Shown here piece after piece: positions 40,331 through 52,027 of a stretch of 64,000 nucleotides of DNA. Numbering within the stretch: the stretch's first letter is position 1; each line of letters opens with the position of its first letter. The DNA lies in assembly GCF_907165205.1 (NCBI RefSeq), contig NC_058190.1, forward strand, positions 47,356,116 through 47,420,115, read 5' to 3'. The stretch is from Coccinella septempunctata (taxonomy: Eukaryota > Arthropoda > Insecta > Coleoptera > Coccinellidae). The notes under the pieces were generated by a model that ran no database searches, was not told where the DNA came from, and saw nothing but the letters and a program-made list of their open reading frames with translations. Made by a program: the position numbers and the translations under genes.

Positions 40331-41116
40331 CTATCTTCATGCTGGGAAAACTTGAGCCTCACATAGGCCAGTGTAAGACTGATTTCAGTTACAGTTCTTT
40401 CCTATCTAAGCAGTTGATTTACATATAACGCCATCAAGAGAGTTTTTTATTACTTGCGTTGGGAATATATGAGGTGGCTTATTGGTTCTCGTGAGTGAGA
40501 AAAGTAAAAGCTTAAATCCTAATTAACCAATGTAGAAATTAACGATAAATATTTCGGTTAGATGTGGGTGTCATGAATATATATATCGAAGGTGAACCAA
40601 TGCTGTTGTAATTGTGACTTAATGAATATTACACTTTGCGACACTGTAAATATCGATTTCAACCTTAATTTGGGTTATGTTCATCATCAATTTCTCACTC
40701 GCGTCATAAAAAACGACTGTTTGACATCTTCGGGCCTATGGCATATCGTTCATCTGCGAACAGCAGGGGTGTATGTAGTAAAAATCATCCTTGTCACCAA
40801 AGATATACTGCGTCCTTGCTTAATAGGTTTATGGAGTGTTCATTATGCCCCTTGACCATATGGCAAATTTTTATGTGCAACCTTCATTTCATGTTGAATC
40901 GAATAGGTACTATTACAAAATCCACATAGAGGATCTTGTCGAAATCGTCAAAATCTCAATTTTTACTAGTAACTCAAAAACGAAGGCAAGGGTTTTCATC
41001 ATTTCCTGTTTCTCTGGAAAAGAGCTGTTGAAACCATCTATTTTCTAGTACTTCAAGAGATTCCATCACTGGGTATTGAATTTGAGAGATACTTTGTCAT
41101 ATTTTCCAAACATTAC
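40331..41116. other. Intronic sequence with a repeat fragment
   Basis: There is no gene. A segment at about 40970-41075 (TTTCTCTGGAAAAGAGCT and following) resembles the interior of the repeat at 41117-41413, so it is probably an older fragment of that family. Confidence 0.4.
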
Positions 41117-41413
41117 TACAGGGTGGGCAACATTCGATGCTACCGAGAGGATCCCGAGAACTAGAATCCACATTGACATGTGGGGCCAGTTAAAAATTTG
41201 TGAAGACCGAACGGTTGTGTTGGGATGAATGAAATTCTCAGATTTATTACAAGAAGAGTTGCTTCTTCAGAATATGTATCACATTTAGATCTACGATAAT
41301 TTCATCATTCTTTGCTTCTCTGAAAAAGAGCTCGGAAATGTGTCATCCATTTTCTTCCAGCTCTTATAGTTCTCGAGATCCCCTCAATAGACAACGAGTT
41401 TTGCCAACTTGTA
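41117..41413. repeat. Short foldback element, about 297 bp
   Basis: The left end reads TACAGGGTGGGCAACATTCG and continues to GAGGATCCCGAGAACTA. The right end in reverse complement reads TACAAGTTGGCAAAACTCG and continues to GGGGATCTCGAGAACTA, so the ends are imperfect inverted repeats of about 50 bp. The interior carries GAAGACCGAACGGTTGTG, a block found twice more at 48.3-48.6 kb. It lies about 95 bp from the splice donor of the coding exon at 41508. Confidence 0.65.
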
Positions 41414-41507
41414 CATACGACGAGCTTGGCACAATGAAAATTTATTAATAAGTCTCAAAACTATTTTCCGGATGAAAATGAAAGAATTGTAAATGAGTGG
41501 TACTTAC

Positions 41508-42552
41508 AAATATTGGCACATCAGTAGGTTTTGGCACAACTTTTTGGACCTCAATTCCATCATCAGCTTTCACACCGTAATACTGTTCCCAAACCGAAGG
41601 TTTCCCATCATTCACAGCCCTGATCGAGCACGATTTCGATTTAGAGTCACCCTGTAGACTCCCGCGCGAATTTCCAAAATCCTGCGGATGATCGTAGTCC
41701 AAATTAGGGTCCGAATGATCTTTCACCGAATCACTGAAAGCACTGCTCGAAGGAGACGAAAAATGAGTATCGTAATTATCATCGATGTCTGGGGAAGTAC
41801 TCCTAGCCTTATTGCTGCTCCATTCGCCGGATGTTGAGGAAGAATTTGAGTTTCCGAAGGCTCGCAAGACGGAATTCACCTTTTTGCAGTTCCTCAAGTT
41901 GACGCAGAGCTTCCTCATGTCCTCCTCAGTGCTGTTCTTCAACACCTCCAAACCCAAACTGATCTTGTTCGTGACAATCTTCAGGACGTCTTCTGGGTTC
42001 CTGTCCGTTTGACCTTCCAACGCAGAATTCACGTGTTTCAATATGTCGACCAGCAATTCAGTGACTGATATCTGCACGCCAAGGGAATGCTTCTCGATCT
42101 CCGGCATGTAACTCAAGCTCGTGTACAACAAGAGGGCGTCGTCCACCAAAGAATCGTAGTGCTCCAACCTCTTCTCATCTTGTTCGGGCCAGATGTTCTT
42201 GGGTCTGGTCAGATCCACCTTGCCTTCCGGTATAGTATTGAGGGTTCCAGAGGATGAACCAGATCCTGACGATGGCACGGAGTTCTTCGCGTCTTTTTGT
42301 CTGCAAATCCGAATGGATTTCACGAAATTTGGGTTTTGTTCTACGATGAGGACAGCATCTGGGTCCCTTGGAACTCTTTCGTACAGGGGATCGAAGTTGC
42401 TGCTTATCCTGCTGCTTCCGTATCCCGAAGATCCTGACTTATCGGCAGACGTGAAGGAGTTCTGCCTAGGCTGCCTGTTGGTGAAGCCATTTCTCTTGGG
42501 CTTCCTGTAGGTGTCTATGTAGGGCATATTTTCCTTGAAGAGGGGGTTCACC
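41508..42552 (-). CDS. Main internal coding exon of unrecognised tail-anchored protein
   Basis: The exon is bounded by acceptor TTATTTGCAG|G and donor TTT|GTAAGTA, both strong. Its 1,045 bases are one base (completing a Gly codon split from the previous exon) plus 348 codons. It encodes residues about 80-428 of the assembled protein. The first part (to about residue 200) is polar and likely disordered, with SSGYGSSRIS and SSGSGSSSG runs and a conserved-looking PDAVLIVEQNPNFVKSIRIC. Residues about 203-315 are predicted by eye to be mostly helical (EQDEKRLEHYDSLVDDALLL, SVTELLVDILKHVNSALEG, DVLKIVTNKISLGLEVLKN). A second Ser/Asp-rich linker follows, then PSVWEQYYGVKADDGIEVQK before the last exon. 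There is no signal peptide and no enzyme motif. GC content and codon use stand out clearly from the AT-rich introns. Function unknown. Confidence 0.88.
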
Positions 42553-42759
42553 CTGCAAATAATCAGAAAGGTGAGGCATGATTTACAGTGCTAACAGGAT
42601 CATTACGATAATATTTCCACAAAATACTTATAAATTAAATTAATAACAAAATCGTGAGTTTCCAAACCAACAGTTAACGAATGGGTGAAATTTCTGAAAG
42701 TGAGACCTCTAGAAAAAGGAAACTAAACTAAATAGCTTCCTGGAACCTGGAACTAGGAA

Positions 42760-45700
42760 CCTAGGCTTCCAAGCTGAATCCATTGCGAGTAATTCCGAAA
42801 GCCTATCTCCCTTCATTCAGATTTTCATCGTTGAAATTGCATTTTTCAAAATGTGCAAATTTCAATGTGCCATATCTCCTGTTATATTCATCTGATCCTA
42901 TTGGGATTTCCGGTTCTATAATCAGCGTTGCCTAGGCTTCGACCCTAGCACAAAAACTCGATTTCGAAAATCTCGTTTTTTTGGGTCAAAAATGAGCAAG
43001 GGGTTAGACCCCCCTGAAATGACCTATTTGCTACTCTGTCTGAAAATCAGGATGTTCTATTACTGTCTTGGGATATGGAGTGCATAGAAGTTGTTTTGAA
43101 GATTCTAGAAAACCAAACAGTTGATGATTCAATAGAGAATTGCACTCCAGAGAGCTCTTCGAAATCAACTCGAAAATGAAAAGTGGAAAAAAAAAAAAAC
43201 TATTTTCTCCTAAACAGGGCCAGATATTTGAAATGTTGGTATGAAAATATAGATTTTCGAACACGCTGAATCTATTGCGAGCAATTTCGAAAGCCTCTCT
43301 CCCTTCGTTAGAATTTTCATCTCAGAAATGGCATTTTTCAAAAATTTGCAAATTTCAATCTGCGATATCTCCTGTTATATTCATCCGATCCTATTGGGAT
43401 TTCCGGTTCTATAATCAGCGTTGCCTAGGCTTCCACCCTAGCACAAAAACTCGATTTCGAAAATCTCGATTTTTTGGGTCAAAAATGAGCAAGGGGTTAG
43501 ACCCCCCTAAAATGACATATTTGCTACTCTGTCTGAAAATCAGGATGTTCTATTACTGTCTTGGGATATGGAGTGCATAGAATTTGTTTTGAAGATTCTA
43601 GAAAACCAAACAGTTGATGATTCAATAGAGAATTGCACTCCAGAGAGCTCTTCGAAGTCAACTCGAAAATGAAAAGTGGAAAAACAAAAAAAATTATTTT
43701 CTCCTAAACAGGGCCAGATATTTGAAATTTTGGTATGAAAATATAGGTTTTCGAACACGCTGAATCTATTGCGAGTATCTTCGAAAGCCTATCTTCCTTC
43801 GTTTAGATTTTCATCTTGGAAATGGCATTTTTCAAAAATTTGCAAATTTCAATCTGCGATATCTCCTGTTATATTCGTCTGATCGAATTGGGATTTACGG
43901 TTATATAATCAGCGTTGCCTAGGCTTCCACCCTAGCCTAAAAACTCGATTTCGAAAATCTCGATTTTTTGGGTCAAAAATGAGCAAGGGGTTAGACCCCC
44001 CTAAAAAGACATATTTGCTACTCTGTCTGAAAATCAGGATGTTCTATTACTGTCTTGGGATATGGAGTGCATAGAATTTGTTTTGAAGATTCTAGAAAAC
44101 CAAACAGTTGATGATTCAATAGAGAATTGCACTCCAGAGAGCTCTTCGAAGTCAACTCGAAAATGAAAAGTGGAAAAACAAAAAAAATTATTTTCTCCTA
44201 AACAGGGCCAGATATTTGAAATTTTGGTATGAAAATATAGGTTTTCGAACACGCTGAATCTATTGCGAGTATCTTTGAAAGCCTATCTTCTTTCGTTTAG
44301 ATTTTCATCTTGGAAATGGCATTTTTCAAAAATTTGCAAATTTCAATCTGCGATATCTCCTGTTATATTCGTCTGATCGAATTGGGATTTCCGGTTCTAT
44401 AATCAGCGTTCCCTAGGCTTCCACCCTAGCACAAAAACTCGATTTCGAAAATCTCGATTTTTTGGGTCAAAAATGAGCAAGGGGTTAGACCCCCCTAAAA
44501 TGACATATTTGCTACTCTGTCTGAAAATCAGGATGTTCCATTACTATCCTAGGATATGGAGTGCATAGAATTTGTTTTGAAGATTCTAGAAAACCAAACA
44601 GTTGATGATTCAATAGAGAATTGCACTCCAGAGAGCTCTTCGAAGTCAACTCGAAAATGAAAAGTGGAAAAACAAAAAAAATTATTTTCTCCTAAACAGG
44701 GCCAGATATTTGAAATTCTGGTATGAAAATATAGGTTTTCGAACAGGCTGAATCTATTGCGAGTATCTTCGAAAGCCTATCTTCCTTCGTTTAGATTTTC
44801 ATCTTGGAAATGGCATTTTTCAAAAATTTGCAAATTTCAATCTGCGATATCTCCTGTTATATCCATCTGATCCTATTGGGATTTCCGGTTCTATAATCAG
44901 CGTTCCCTAGGCTTCCACCCTAGCACAAAAACTCGATTTCGAAAATCTCGATTTTTTGGGTCAAAAATGAGCAAGGGGTTAGACCCCCCTAAAATGACAT
45001 ATTTGCTACTCTGTCTGAAAATTAGGATGTTCCATTACTATCCTAGGATATGGAGTGCATAGAATTTGTTTTGAAGATTCTAGAAAACCAAACAGTTGAT
45101 GATTCAATAGAGAATTGCACTCCAGAGAGCTCTTCGAAGTCAACTCGAAAATGAAAAGTGGAAAAACAAAAAAAATTATTTTCTCCTTAACAGGGCCAGA
45201 TATTTGAAATTTTGGTATGAAAATATAGGTTTTCGAACACGCTGAATCTATTGCGAGTATCTTCGAAAGCCTATCTTCCTTCGTTTAGATTTTCATCTTG
45301 GAAATGGCATTTTTCAAAAATTTGAATATTTCAATCTGCGATATCTCCTGTTATATTCATCTGATCCTATTGGGATTTCCGGTTCTATAATCAGCGTTCC
45401 CTAGGCTTCCACCCTAGCACAAAAACTCGATTTCGAAAATCTCGATTTTTTGGGTCAAAAATGAGCAAGGGGTTAGACCCCCCTAAAATGACATATTTGC
45501 TACTCTGTCTGAAAATTAGGATGTTCCATTACTATCCTAGGATATGGAGTGCATAGAATTTGTTTTGAAGATTCTAGAAAACCAAACAGTTGATGATTCA
45601 ATAGAGAATTGCACTCCAGAGAGCTCTTCGAAGTCAACTCGAAAATGAAAAGTGGAAAAACAAAAAAAATTATTTTCTCCTAAACAGGGCCAGATATTTG

Positions 45701-48292
45701 AATTTTTGGTATGAAAATATAGGTTTTCGAACATGCTAGATCTATTGCGAGTATCTTCGAAAGCCTATCTTCCTTCGTTTAGATTTTCATCTTGCAAATG
45801 GCATTTTTCAAAAATTTGCAAATTTCAATCTGCGATATCTCCTGTTATATTCATCTGATCCTATTGGGATTTCCGGTTCTATAATCAGCGTTCCCTAGGC
45901 TTCCACCCTAGCACAAAAACTCGATTTCGAAAATCTCGATTTTTTGGGTCAAAAATGAGCAAGGGGGTTAGACCTCCCTAAAATGACATATTTGCTACTC
46001 TGTCTGAAAATTAGGATGTTCCATTACTATCCTAGGATATGGAGTGCATAGAATTTGTTTTGAAGATTCTAGAAAACCAAACAGTTGATGATTCAATAGA
46101 GAATTGCACTCCAGAGAGCTCTTCGAAGTCAACTCGAAAATGAAAAGTGGAAAAACAAAAAAAATTATTTTCTCCTAAACAGGGCCAGATATTTGAAATT
46201 TTGGTATGAAAATATAGGTTTTCGAACACGCTGAATCTATTGCGAGTATCTTTGAAAGCCTATCTTCTTTCGTTTAGATTTTCATCTTGGAAATGGCATT
46301 TTTCAAAAATTTGCAAATTTCAATCTGCGATATCTCCTGTTATATTCGTCTGATCGAATTGGGATTTACGGTTATATAATCAGCGTTGCCTAGGCTTCCA
46401 CCCTAGCACAAAAACTCGATTTCGAAAATCTCGATTTTTTGGGTCAAAAATTAGCAAGGGGTTAGACCCCCCTAAAATGACATATTTGCTACTCTGTCTG
46501 AAAATCAGGATGTTCTATTACTGTCTTGGGATATGGAGTGCATAGAATTTGTTTTGAAGATTCTAGAAAACCAAACAGTTGATGATTCAATAGAGAATTG
46601 CACTCCAGAGAGCTCTTCGAAGTCAACTCGAAAATGAAAAGTGGAAAAACAAAAAAAATTATTTTCTCCTAAACAGGGCCAGATATTTGAAATTTTGGTA
46701 TGAAAATATAGGTTTTCGAACACGCTGGATCTATTGCGAGTATCTTCGAAAGCCTATCTTCCTTCGTTTAGATTTTCATCTTGGAAATGGCATTTTTCAA
46801 AAATTTGCAAATTTCAATCTGCGATATCTCCTGTTATATTCATCTGATCCTATTGGGATTTCCGGTTCTATAATCAGCGTTCCCTAGGCTTCCACCCTAG
46901 CACAAAAACTCGATTTCGAAAATCTCGATTTTTTGGGTCAAAAATGAGCAAGGGGTTAGACCCCCTAAAATGACATATTTGCTACTCTGTCTGAAAATCA
47001 GGATGTTCTATTACTGTCTTGGGATATGGAGTGCATAGAATTTAATTTGAAGATTCTAGAAAACCAAACAGTTGATGATTCAATAGAGAATTGCACTCCA
47101 GAGAGCTCTTCGAAGTCAACTCGAAAATGAAAAGTGGAAAAACAAAAAAAATTATTTTCTCCTAAACAAGGCTAGATATTTAAAATTTTGGTATGAAAAT
47201 ATAGGTTTTCGAACACGCTGAATCTATTGCGAGTATCTTCGAAAGCCTATCTTCCTTTGTTTAGATTTTCATCTTGGAAATGGCATTTTTCAAAAATTTG
47301 CAAATTTCAATCTGCGATATCTCCTGTTATATTCGTCTGATCGAATTGGGATTTCCGGTTAAATAATCAGCGTTGCCTAGGCTTCCACCCTAGCACAAAA
47401 ACTCGATTTCGAAAATCTCGATTTTTTGGGTCAAAAATTAGCAAGGGGTTAGACCCCCCTAAAATGACATATTTGCTACTCTGTCTGAAAATCGGGATGT
47501 TCTATTACTGTCTTGGGATATGGAGTGCATAGAATTTAATTTGAAGATTCTAGAAAACCAAACAGTTGATGATTCAATAGAGAATTGCACTCCAGAGAGC
47601 TCTTCGAAGTCAACTCGAAAATGAAAAGTGGAAAAACAAAAAAAATTATTTTCTCCTAAACAAGGCTAGATATTTGAAATTTTGGAATGAAAATATAGGT
47701 TTTCGAACACGCTGAATCTATTGCGAGTATCTTCGAAAGCCTATCTTCCTTCGTTTAGATTTTCATCTTGGAAATGGCATTTTTCAAAAATTTGCAAATT
47801 TCAATCTGCGATATCTCCTGTTATATTAGTCTGATCGAATTGGGATTTCCGGTTATATAATCAGCGTTGCCTAGGCTTCCACCCTAGCACAAAAACTCGA
47901 TTTCGAAAATCTCGATTTTTTGGGTCAAAAATTAGCAAGGGGTTAGACCCCCCTAAAATGACATATTTGCTACTCTGTCTGAAAATCAGGATGTTTTATT
48001 ACTGTCTTGGGATATGGAGTGCATAGAATTTGTTTTGAAGATTCTAGAAAACCAAACAGTTGATGATTCAATAGAGAATTGCACTCCAGAGAGCTCTTCG
48101 AAGTCAACTCGAAAATGAAAAGTGGAAAAACAAAAAAAAATATTTTCTCCTAAACTGGGTCAGATATTCGAAACTTTGGTATAAAAATATAGGTTTTCGA
48201 ACACGCTGAATCTATTGCGAGCAATTTCGAATGCCTATCTGCCTTCGTTAGAATTTTCATCTTAGAAATGGCATTTTTCAATTATTGCGAAT
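42760..48292. repeat. 494-bp satellite, main array (about 11 units)
   Basis: GAGTGCATAGAATTTG (or GAATTTAA in two units) lies at about 43079, 43573, 44067, 44560, 45054, 45549, 46045, 46538, 47032, 47525 and 48019. The spacing is therefore 493-496 bp throughout. Most units look nearly identical, and the edge units at both ends are the most diverged. Two variant types alternate in blocks: CATTACTATCCTAGG in the middle four units and TATTACTGTCTTGGG in the others. A second polymorphism pairs CATCTGATCCTATTGGG with CGTCTGATCGAATTGGG. The array sits wholly inside the intron between the exons at 41508-42552 and 49197-49510, so it would be transcribed in antisense orientation to the strand shown. 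Confidence 0.97.
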
Positions 48293-48304
48293 TTCACTTG
48301 AGAA

Positions 48305-48615
48305 TTCGTCATGACCGAACGGTTGTGCCGAAATGGATAAAATTCCCAGATTTGTTTCTAGAAGAGTTGCTCTTTCAGAATTTGTATAACGTTTAGATCT
48401 ATGAACATTTTCCTGGAAGATAATCGACTCGAAATATGACCTTCGAAAATTCCCAAAAAGTTGGGTTCAGTTAAAACTTCCTCAAGACCGAATGGTTGTG
48501 CCGAAATAGATGAAATTCTCAGATTTATTACTAGAGGAGTTGCTCTTTCAGAATATGTATCACATTTAGATCTGCGATAATTTTCCTGGAAGATACGCGA
48601 CTCGAAAATTGACCA
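48305..48615. repeat. Two tandem copies of a 173-bp dispersed repeat
   Basis: GACCGAACGGTTGTGCCGAA at 48313 and GACCGAATGGTTGTGCCGAA at 48486 begin two similar blocks. Each runs through AGAGTTGCTCTTTCAGAAT, GTTTAGATCTATGA-type sequence and TTTTCCTGGAAGATA to CGACTCGAAA. A third copy is inside the foldback at 41117-41413. The block abuts the right end of the satellite array. Confidence 0.75.
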
Positions 48616-49196
48616 CACCAAGGGGTTGTTAACGGATGGCTGCTAAAATTTTCCACGATGCCAAAACCATTCAAACGTATTGTCCTCTACGACCTATTCG
48701 AAGTGCTGAAAATCATTAAAAACGTTCATTCGAAACCGTTGTAGACTCCAATGAAATTACACTTTCGCCTTCTATACTAGCTTCTGGTGTCGAGATAATA
48801 TCGCATACCATAGGTAAAAAAAAAAGAAAACCGGTGAATTTGACGATCGACTCTATGCGTAATCCGGTGTTGAAAGAAAATTATCTTCTTTGGAATTGAT
48901 ACTGCGATCAATGTTCCGTAGAAAATGTGGTAGTGCTCGCTGCAAGCGTGGAATAGCTGTGGTATAGGAAGATTAATAAAAACATTCTGCTGGTGTTTTT
49001 TGAAGATATTTTGCGCAACCACTAATCTCTTGTTTCACATGAACACTAGACGAAAGCATAAAAAACAACTATCGTTTAAATCGAGATAACTTGCTCTATG
49101 TATTAAGTCAGCTCGAATCACCCCCTCTACAGTGGCTACTCGTTCATCAGAACAGCCCTACACCAATCTACAACCGCATCAATTCCTGTTACTCAC

Positions 49197-49435
49197 CCTC
49201 CACCAGAAAAAGTATACTGTGGCACCCCCTCAGGCGTAGACTTGTTGATTGAGATTCTAGGTAACATCACTGACCTGCTGACGGAATAAATCTGACGTTT
49301 GTTCGATATCGTGGCATCTATGGTCGCCAGGGGGTCGTCTGTGATCTCGCCCTTGCCCACGGGTACCTTCAAAGGACCCATCAGGAGGCGATCGGGTGGT
49401 TCCGTTTCTTTTTGTGGTTCTAGCCATCTCACCAT
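49197..49435 (-). CDS. First coding exon of unrecognised tail-anchored protein
   Basis: The exon spans 49510-49197, from acceptor TTCTTTCCAG|GTG to donor GGAGG|GTGAGT. The start ATG at 49435 has a good context (GAT ATG G, purine at -3 and G at +4). It gives 79 codons plus two bases (GG), which the next exon completes as GGG, so the phase agrees. The encoded N-terminus (MVRWLEPQKETEPPDRLLMG, then VPVGKGEITDDPLATIDATI) is polar, has no signal peptide and has no known domain. A TGA at 49441-49439, two codons before the ATG, closes the frame upstream. That supports this ATG as the start and makes the first 75 exon bases 5' UTR, although those bases also read as a protein-like frame. Together with the exons at 41508-42552 and 12165-12368 the product is about 495 residues. 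Confidence 0.75.
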
Positions 49436-49510
49436 ATCTCAGGGATTTCGGTTCAGGCCTATGTCCGATATGAGCATTCCTCCAAGGTCTTGAAGATTTC
49501 CAATTTGCAC

Positions 49511-50874
49511 CTGGAAAGAAATGTGATAACTCTGAATTCAGGCAGAAATGTTAGGTGCGGACATTTAATCATAAGGGGGTGTTCAGTTCAAAAAGCGTCA
49601 GAAACCACTAAATTATATGGGGTTTTCATTAGGGGAAGTCCAGGAGACTTGATCAGGTAAGAGACCTCAAATATTTCAATCAAATTTCGCGCTACTGGTA
49701 TGGTATGGTTTGAAAAGTGTAATAGGTGCTAGATGTTATTTAATGTTATTGTTTTCATTGATTAATATTGTTTTACAAACGATGAGCCATTTTAATAATA
49801 GTTGCAAAAGTTTCAAGAAAACATCTGTTGACCCATGCTATGGTCGGGAGACATTTTCAGTGGTCCAATTTTCCCGCACTGAGCTTAGATGATATTTTGC
49901 TTCAAAAATGAAAATTGAATAATAGAAATAAATAAACAAAGGTTAAAAAAAATAAAAAACATCTCGGAAATAAGTGAGAGTGACTGTGAAATAGAAAATA
50001 TGTATTTCATTCGCTAATACATCTGATGATGAAAACCTTGACATAGACAATCGTTGGTCATTGGAAATTGTTTTCTTTCAATGTTTTTCCTGATAAAAAA
50101 ACTTATGGTCAAGTCTCCCTCGCCCCCTGTTCAAATCTCCCATGGGTTAGGGAGACATGATCCAATTTTCGGTTCCTAAAAAAAAAGAATTGCTGTACTC
50201 AAAATGTTCATCTCACCATCACTCTACTTTTATCTATCGTTACCCATTTGGGTAAGATATCTTCACGCAAAAAAATGAGTTGCTACCATGTTACAGATAC
50301 AATTTAAGCGGCTTCAGAGTGAAAAGGGGTTCAACTCTCCCGGACTTCCCATACATTCTCAATTTTTGCTCCACTCAGCTAATGACTGAGAAAATGGTCC
50401 CACTGGGTATGTGAAATACCAGGCTTTGAACCATGATTCAGAACCAATTTTAAGGGTCCTCACACTAGGATAGGGACAGGGAATTCAGTTCTCAAGCTCA
50501 TGCCCTCCTTCGATCGATGACAGATATCTGCCGAAACATCTACCAATCAAATATTTCCCCTAATTCACAAGGAATAATGTCTGCAGATTGTTACTCGTGC
50601 ATTGGTGGAAATTCGAAATTCCCACTGATTTAAAATCTTTTTAGAATTGCACCGAGTACAAAGCTAACCTTTGTCGTTTCTCTCCATATACTGCTCTATG
50701 CTCGACCTGCTCAGAAGCACACTCCCACACATGTTCAAATTCCATGAGAAAGATCTTGAAGAAAGTTTTACGAAGACCCATTATATCGAACACAATTTTT
50801 TCACGGAACGTTTCGGTTTTATTGGACCTCCAAAAGAAAAAGTTCACACATAAAACGGAATCGGCTCCTCTTAC
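49511..50874 (-). other. Inferred 5' intron, no other feature seen
   Basis: It lies between the candidate first exon and the first coding exon. It is AT-rich with no repeat family I could match and no open frame of interest. Confidence 0.35.
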
Positions 50875-51010
50875 CGACTTTCCAACGATAAACAATTGCC
50901 GAAGAGATGACAATCTATCGATTGTTTCAACTCGCTCGAATCCAATTCGCACCAATCGTTTTGTTTGATCTCGTTAGCGAATTGGATACATACCTACACC
51001 TTTGACATTT
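50875..51010 (-). other. Candidate non-coding first exon / promoter region
   Basis: On the minus strand a CpG-rich segment (about 50.86-51.06 kb) ends in a strong splice donor, AAAGTCG|GTAAGAGG at 50875/50874. It is on the same strand as, and 1.36 kb upstream of, the acceptor of the first coding exon. The segment contains TCGATAGATTGTCATCTCTT and has no ATG in its last 90 bases. Its 5' limit cannot be set. It would serve as the 5' UTR exon and transcription start region of the gene. CpG-rich patches at 58.1-58.56 kb are an alternative. Confidence 0.4.
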
Positions 51011-51769
51011 GTTGAAATATGGAACGGCGTTTACGAGTTAGCGAATTTCGCAACATCTTGAGAGCTTGAGTTCAAGAGCACGAACAAAGTTTTTAGCTAC
51101 TGATAAACGCTCTGTGGGCAGCATATTGAAAGCCGGTATGGGCTAATAGAATAGATCCCGAGGCAATCGACAACGAACTTATTCTGCTGGATTTCCCAAG
51201 TTATACCTTCTGTAAGAAATTTTTTGGATGCACCATAATAGTTGTTAACTTCCACATATAATGTATAGCCAATAAATGAGTTACTCTGCTTTTGATGTCC
51301 ATGTTGAATTCTAATTCAACTATGGAAGAATACTCATTACTATTAAATCTTCTCAATATAGGGAATTGCACAAGTTGAACAATGGTGTTCCGAAATAGAT
51401 TTTGCGAAAGGTTTAATTAGGTATTACTTCAAAGCCCGTATGATGTCGGGAGTTTGATTTCCATCGTATTAGATGTGCAATTATCTTCTAATAATGGAAA
51501 AGTATTTCTTGGGTCGTCCCACAGACGCCTGCACTAGAAAATGAGCCTTTTATAAACACATCTATAGATCTTAGATAAACGCACTGAATCAGCCAATTTT
51601 CATCTTAATTTTCCAGAAAAAAGTTACCTGGTGCCTTGAAAATGATAAGAAGGGGCATTTTTCAATTCAACCCTCAAATATCACCGAAGTTTTCAAATTA
51701 AATTTCAATATTTTCGTTATTACTTTTACCTCATCAAACCAAATCATAATTTTTCTAAGCTACACTCCT

Positions 51770-52027
51770 TCTAGCTTCTAAGAACACTAAGATCTTTTAA
51801 ACAGAGTTGTATTCAGCCAAAGTACCCAATTTTTCAAATTTCACAGATACTTTTTAATTTTTGAACATCAAATTACATTATATGTAATGGACATCATGCA
51901 AAAACTGGAAGACGTGGGTGATATCTTGTGTTCGAAGAAGAGTCAACAGATAAATAAAAAAAAATATTCTTTTGACCTCAAGAAACTACTGTTAAAATGT
52001 TCGTACGCATCAAAGACTCACTCTGTA
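51770..52027. repeat. Partial copy of the 28.7-kb foldback element
   Basis: Blocks matching the reverse complement of 28.9-29.2 kb are present: CAAATTTCACAGATA, TTTTTAATTTTTGAACATC and GACGTGGGTGATATC. The copy ends TTTTGACCTCAAGAAACTAC through ACTCACTCTGTA at 52027. The left end was not found, so the copy appears truncated. Confidence 0.6.

Larger units (their letters stand above)
12369..41507 (-). other. Inferred 29-kb intron filled with repeats
   Basis: It is bounded by donor TTT|GTAAGTA at 41508/41507 and an acceptor ending CAG at 12369. Most recognisable content is transposable: foldback elements, mariner, Tc1, non-LTR fragments and orphan satellite units, listed separately. The remaining blocks (about 18.3-19.6, 20.9-26.8, 29.3-32.4 and 37.3-38.7 kb) are AT-rich and show no gene I can support. 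A patch at 16.85-17.29 kb and another at 31.1-32.1 kb are somewhat richer in CpG, with short frames of unknown meaning. Confidence 0.6.

Noticed and set aside
41785..42510. Plus-strand frames opposite the main exon
   Set aside because: They are antisense shadows of the spliced minus-strand exon, whose boundaries and phase are supported.
309..46723. Repeated minus-strand frames of about 72 codons starting MFENLYFHT in the satellite units
   Set aside because: They recur with the 494-bp period, are shortened or shifted in several units and have no recognisable domain. They are a by-product of a conserved tandem repeat and not a gene family.
49299..49493. Alternative frames in the first coding exon, one ending at a GTCAGT donor
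   Set aside because: The resulting peptide is strongly basic and irregular and its phase does not fit the next exon, while the chosen frame joins as GG|G.
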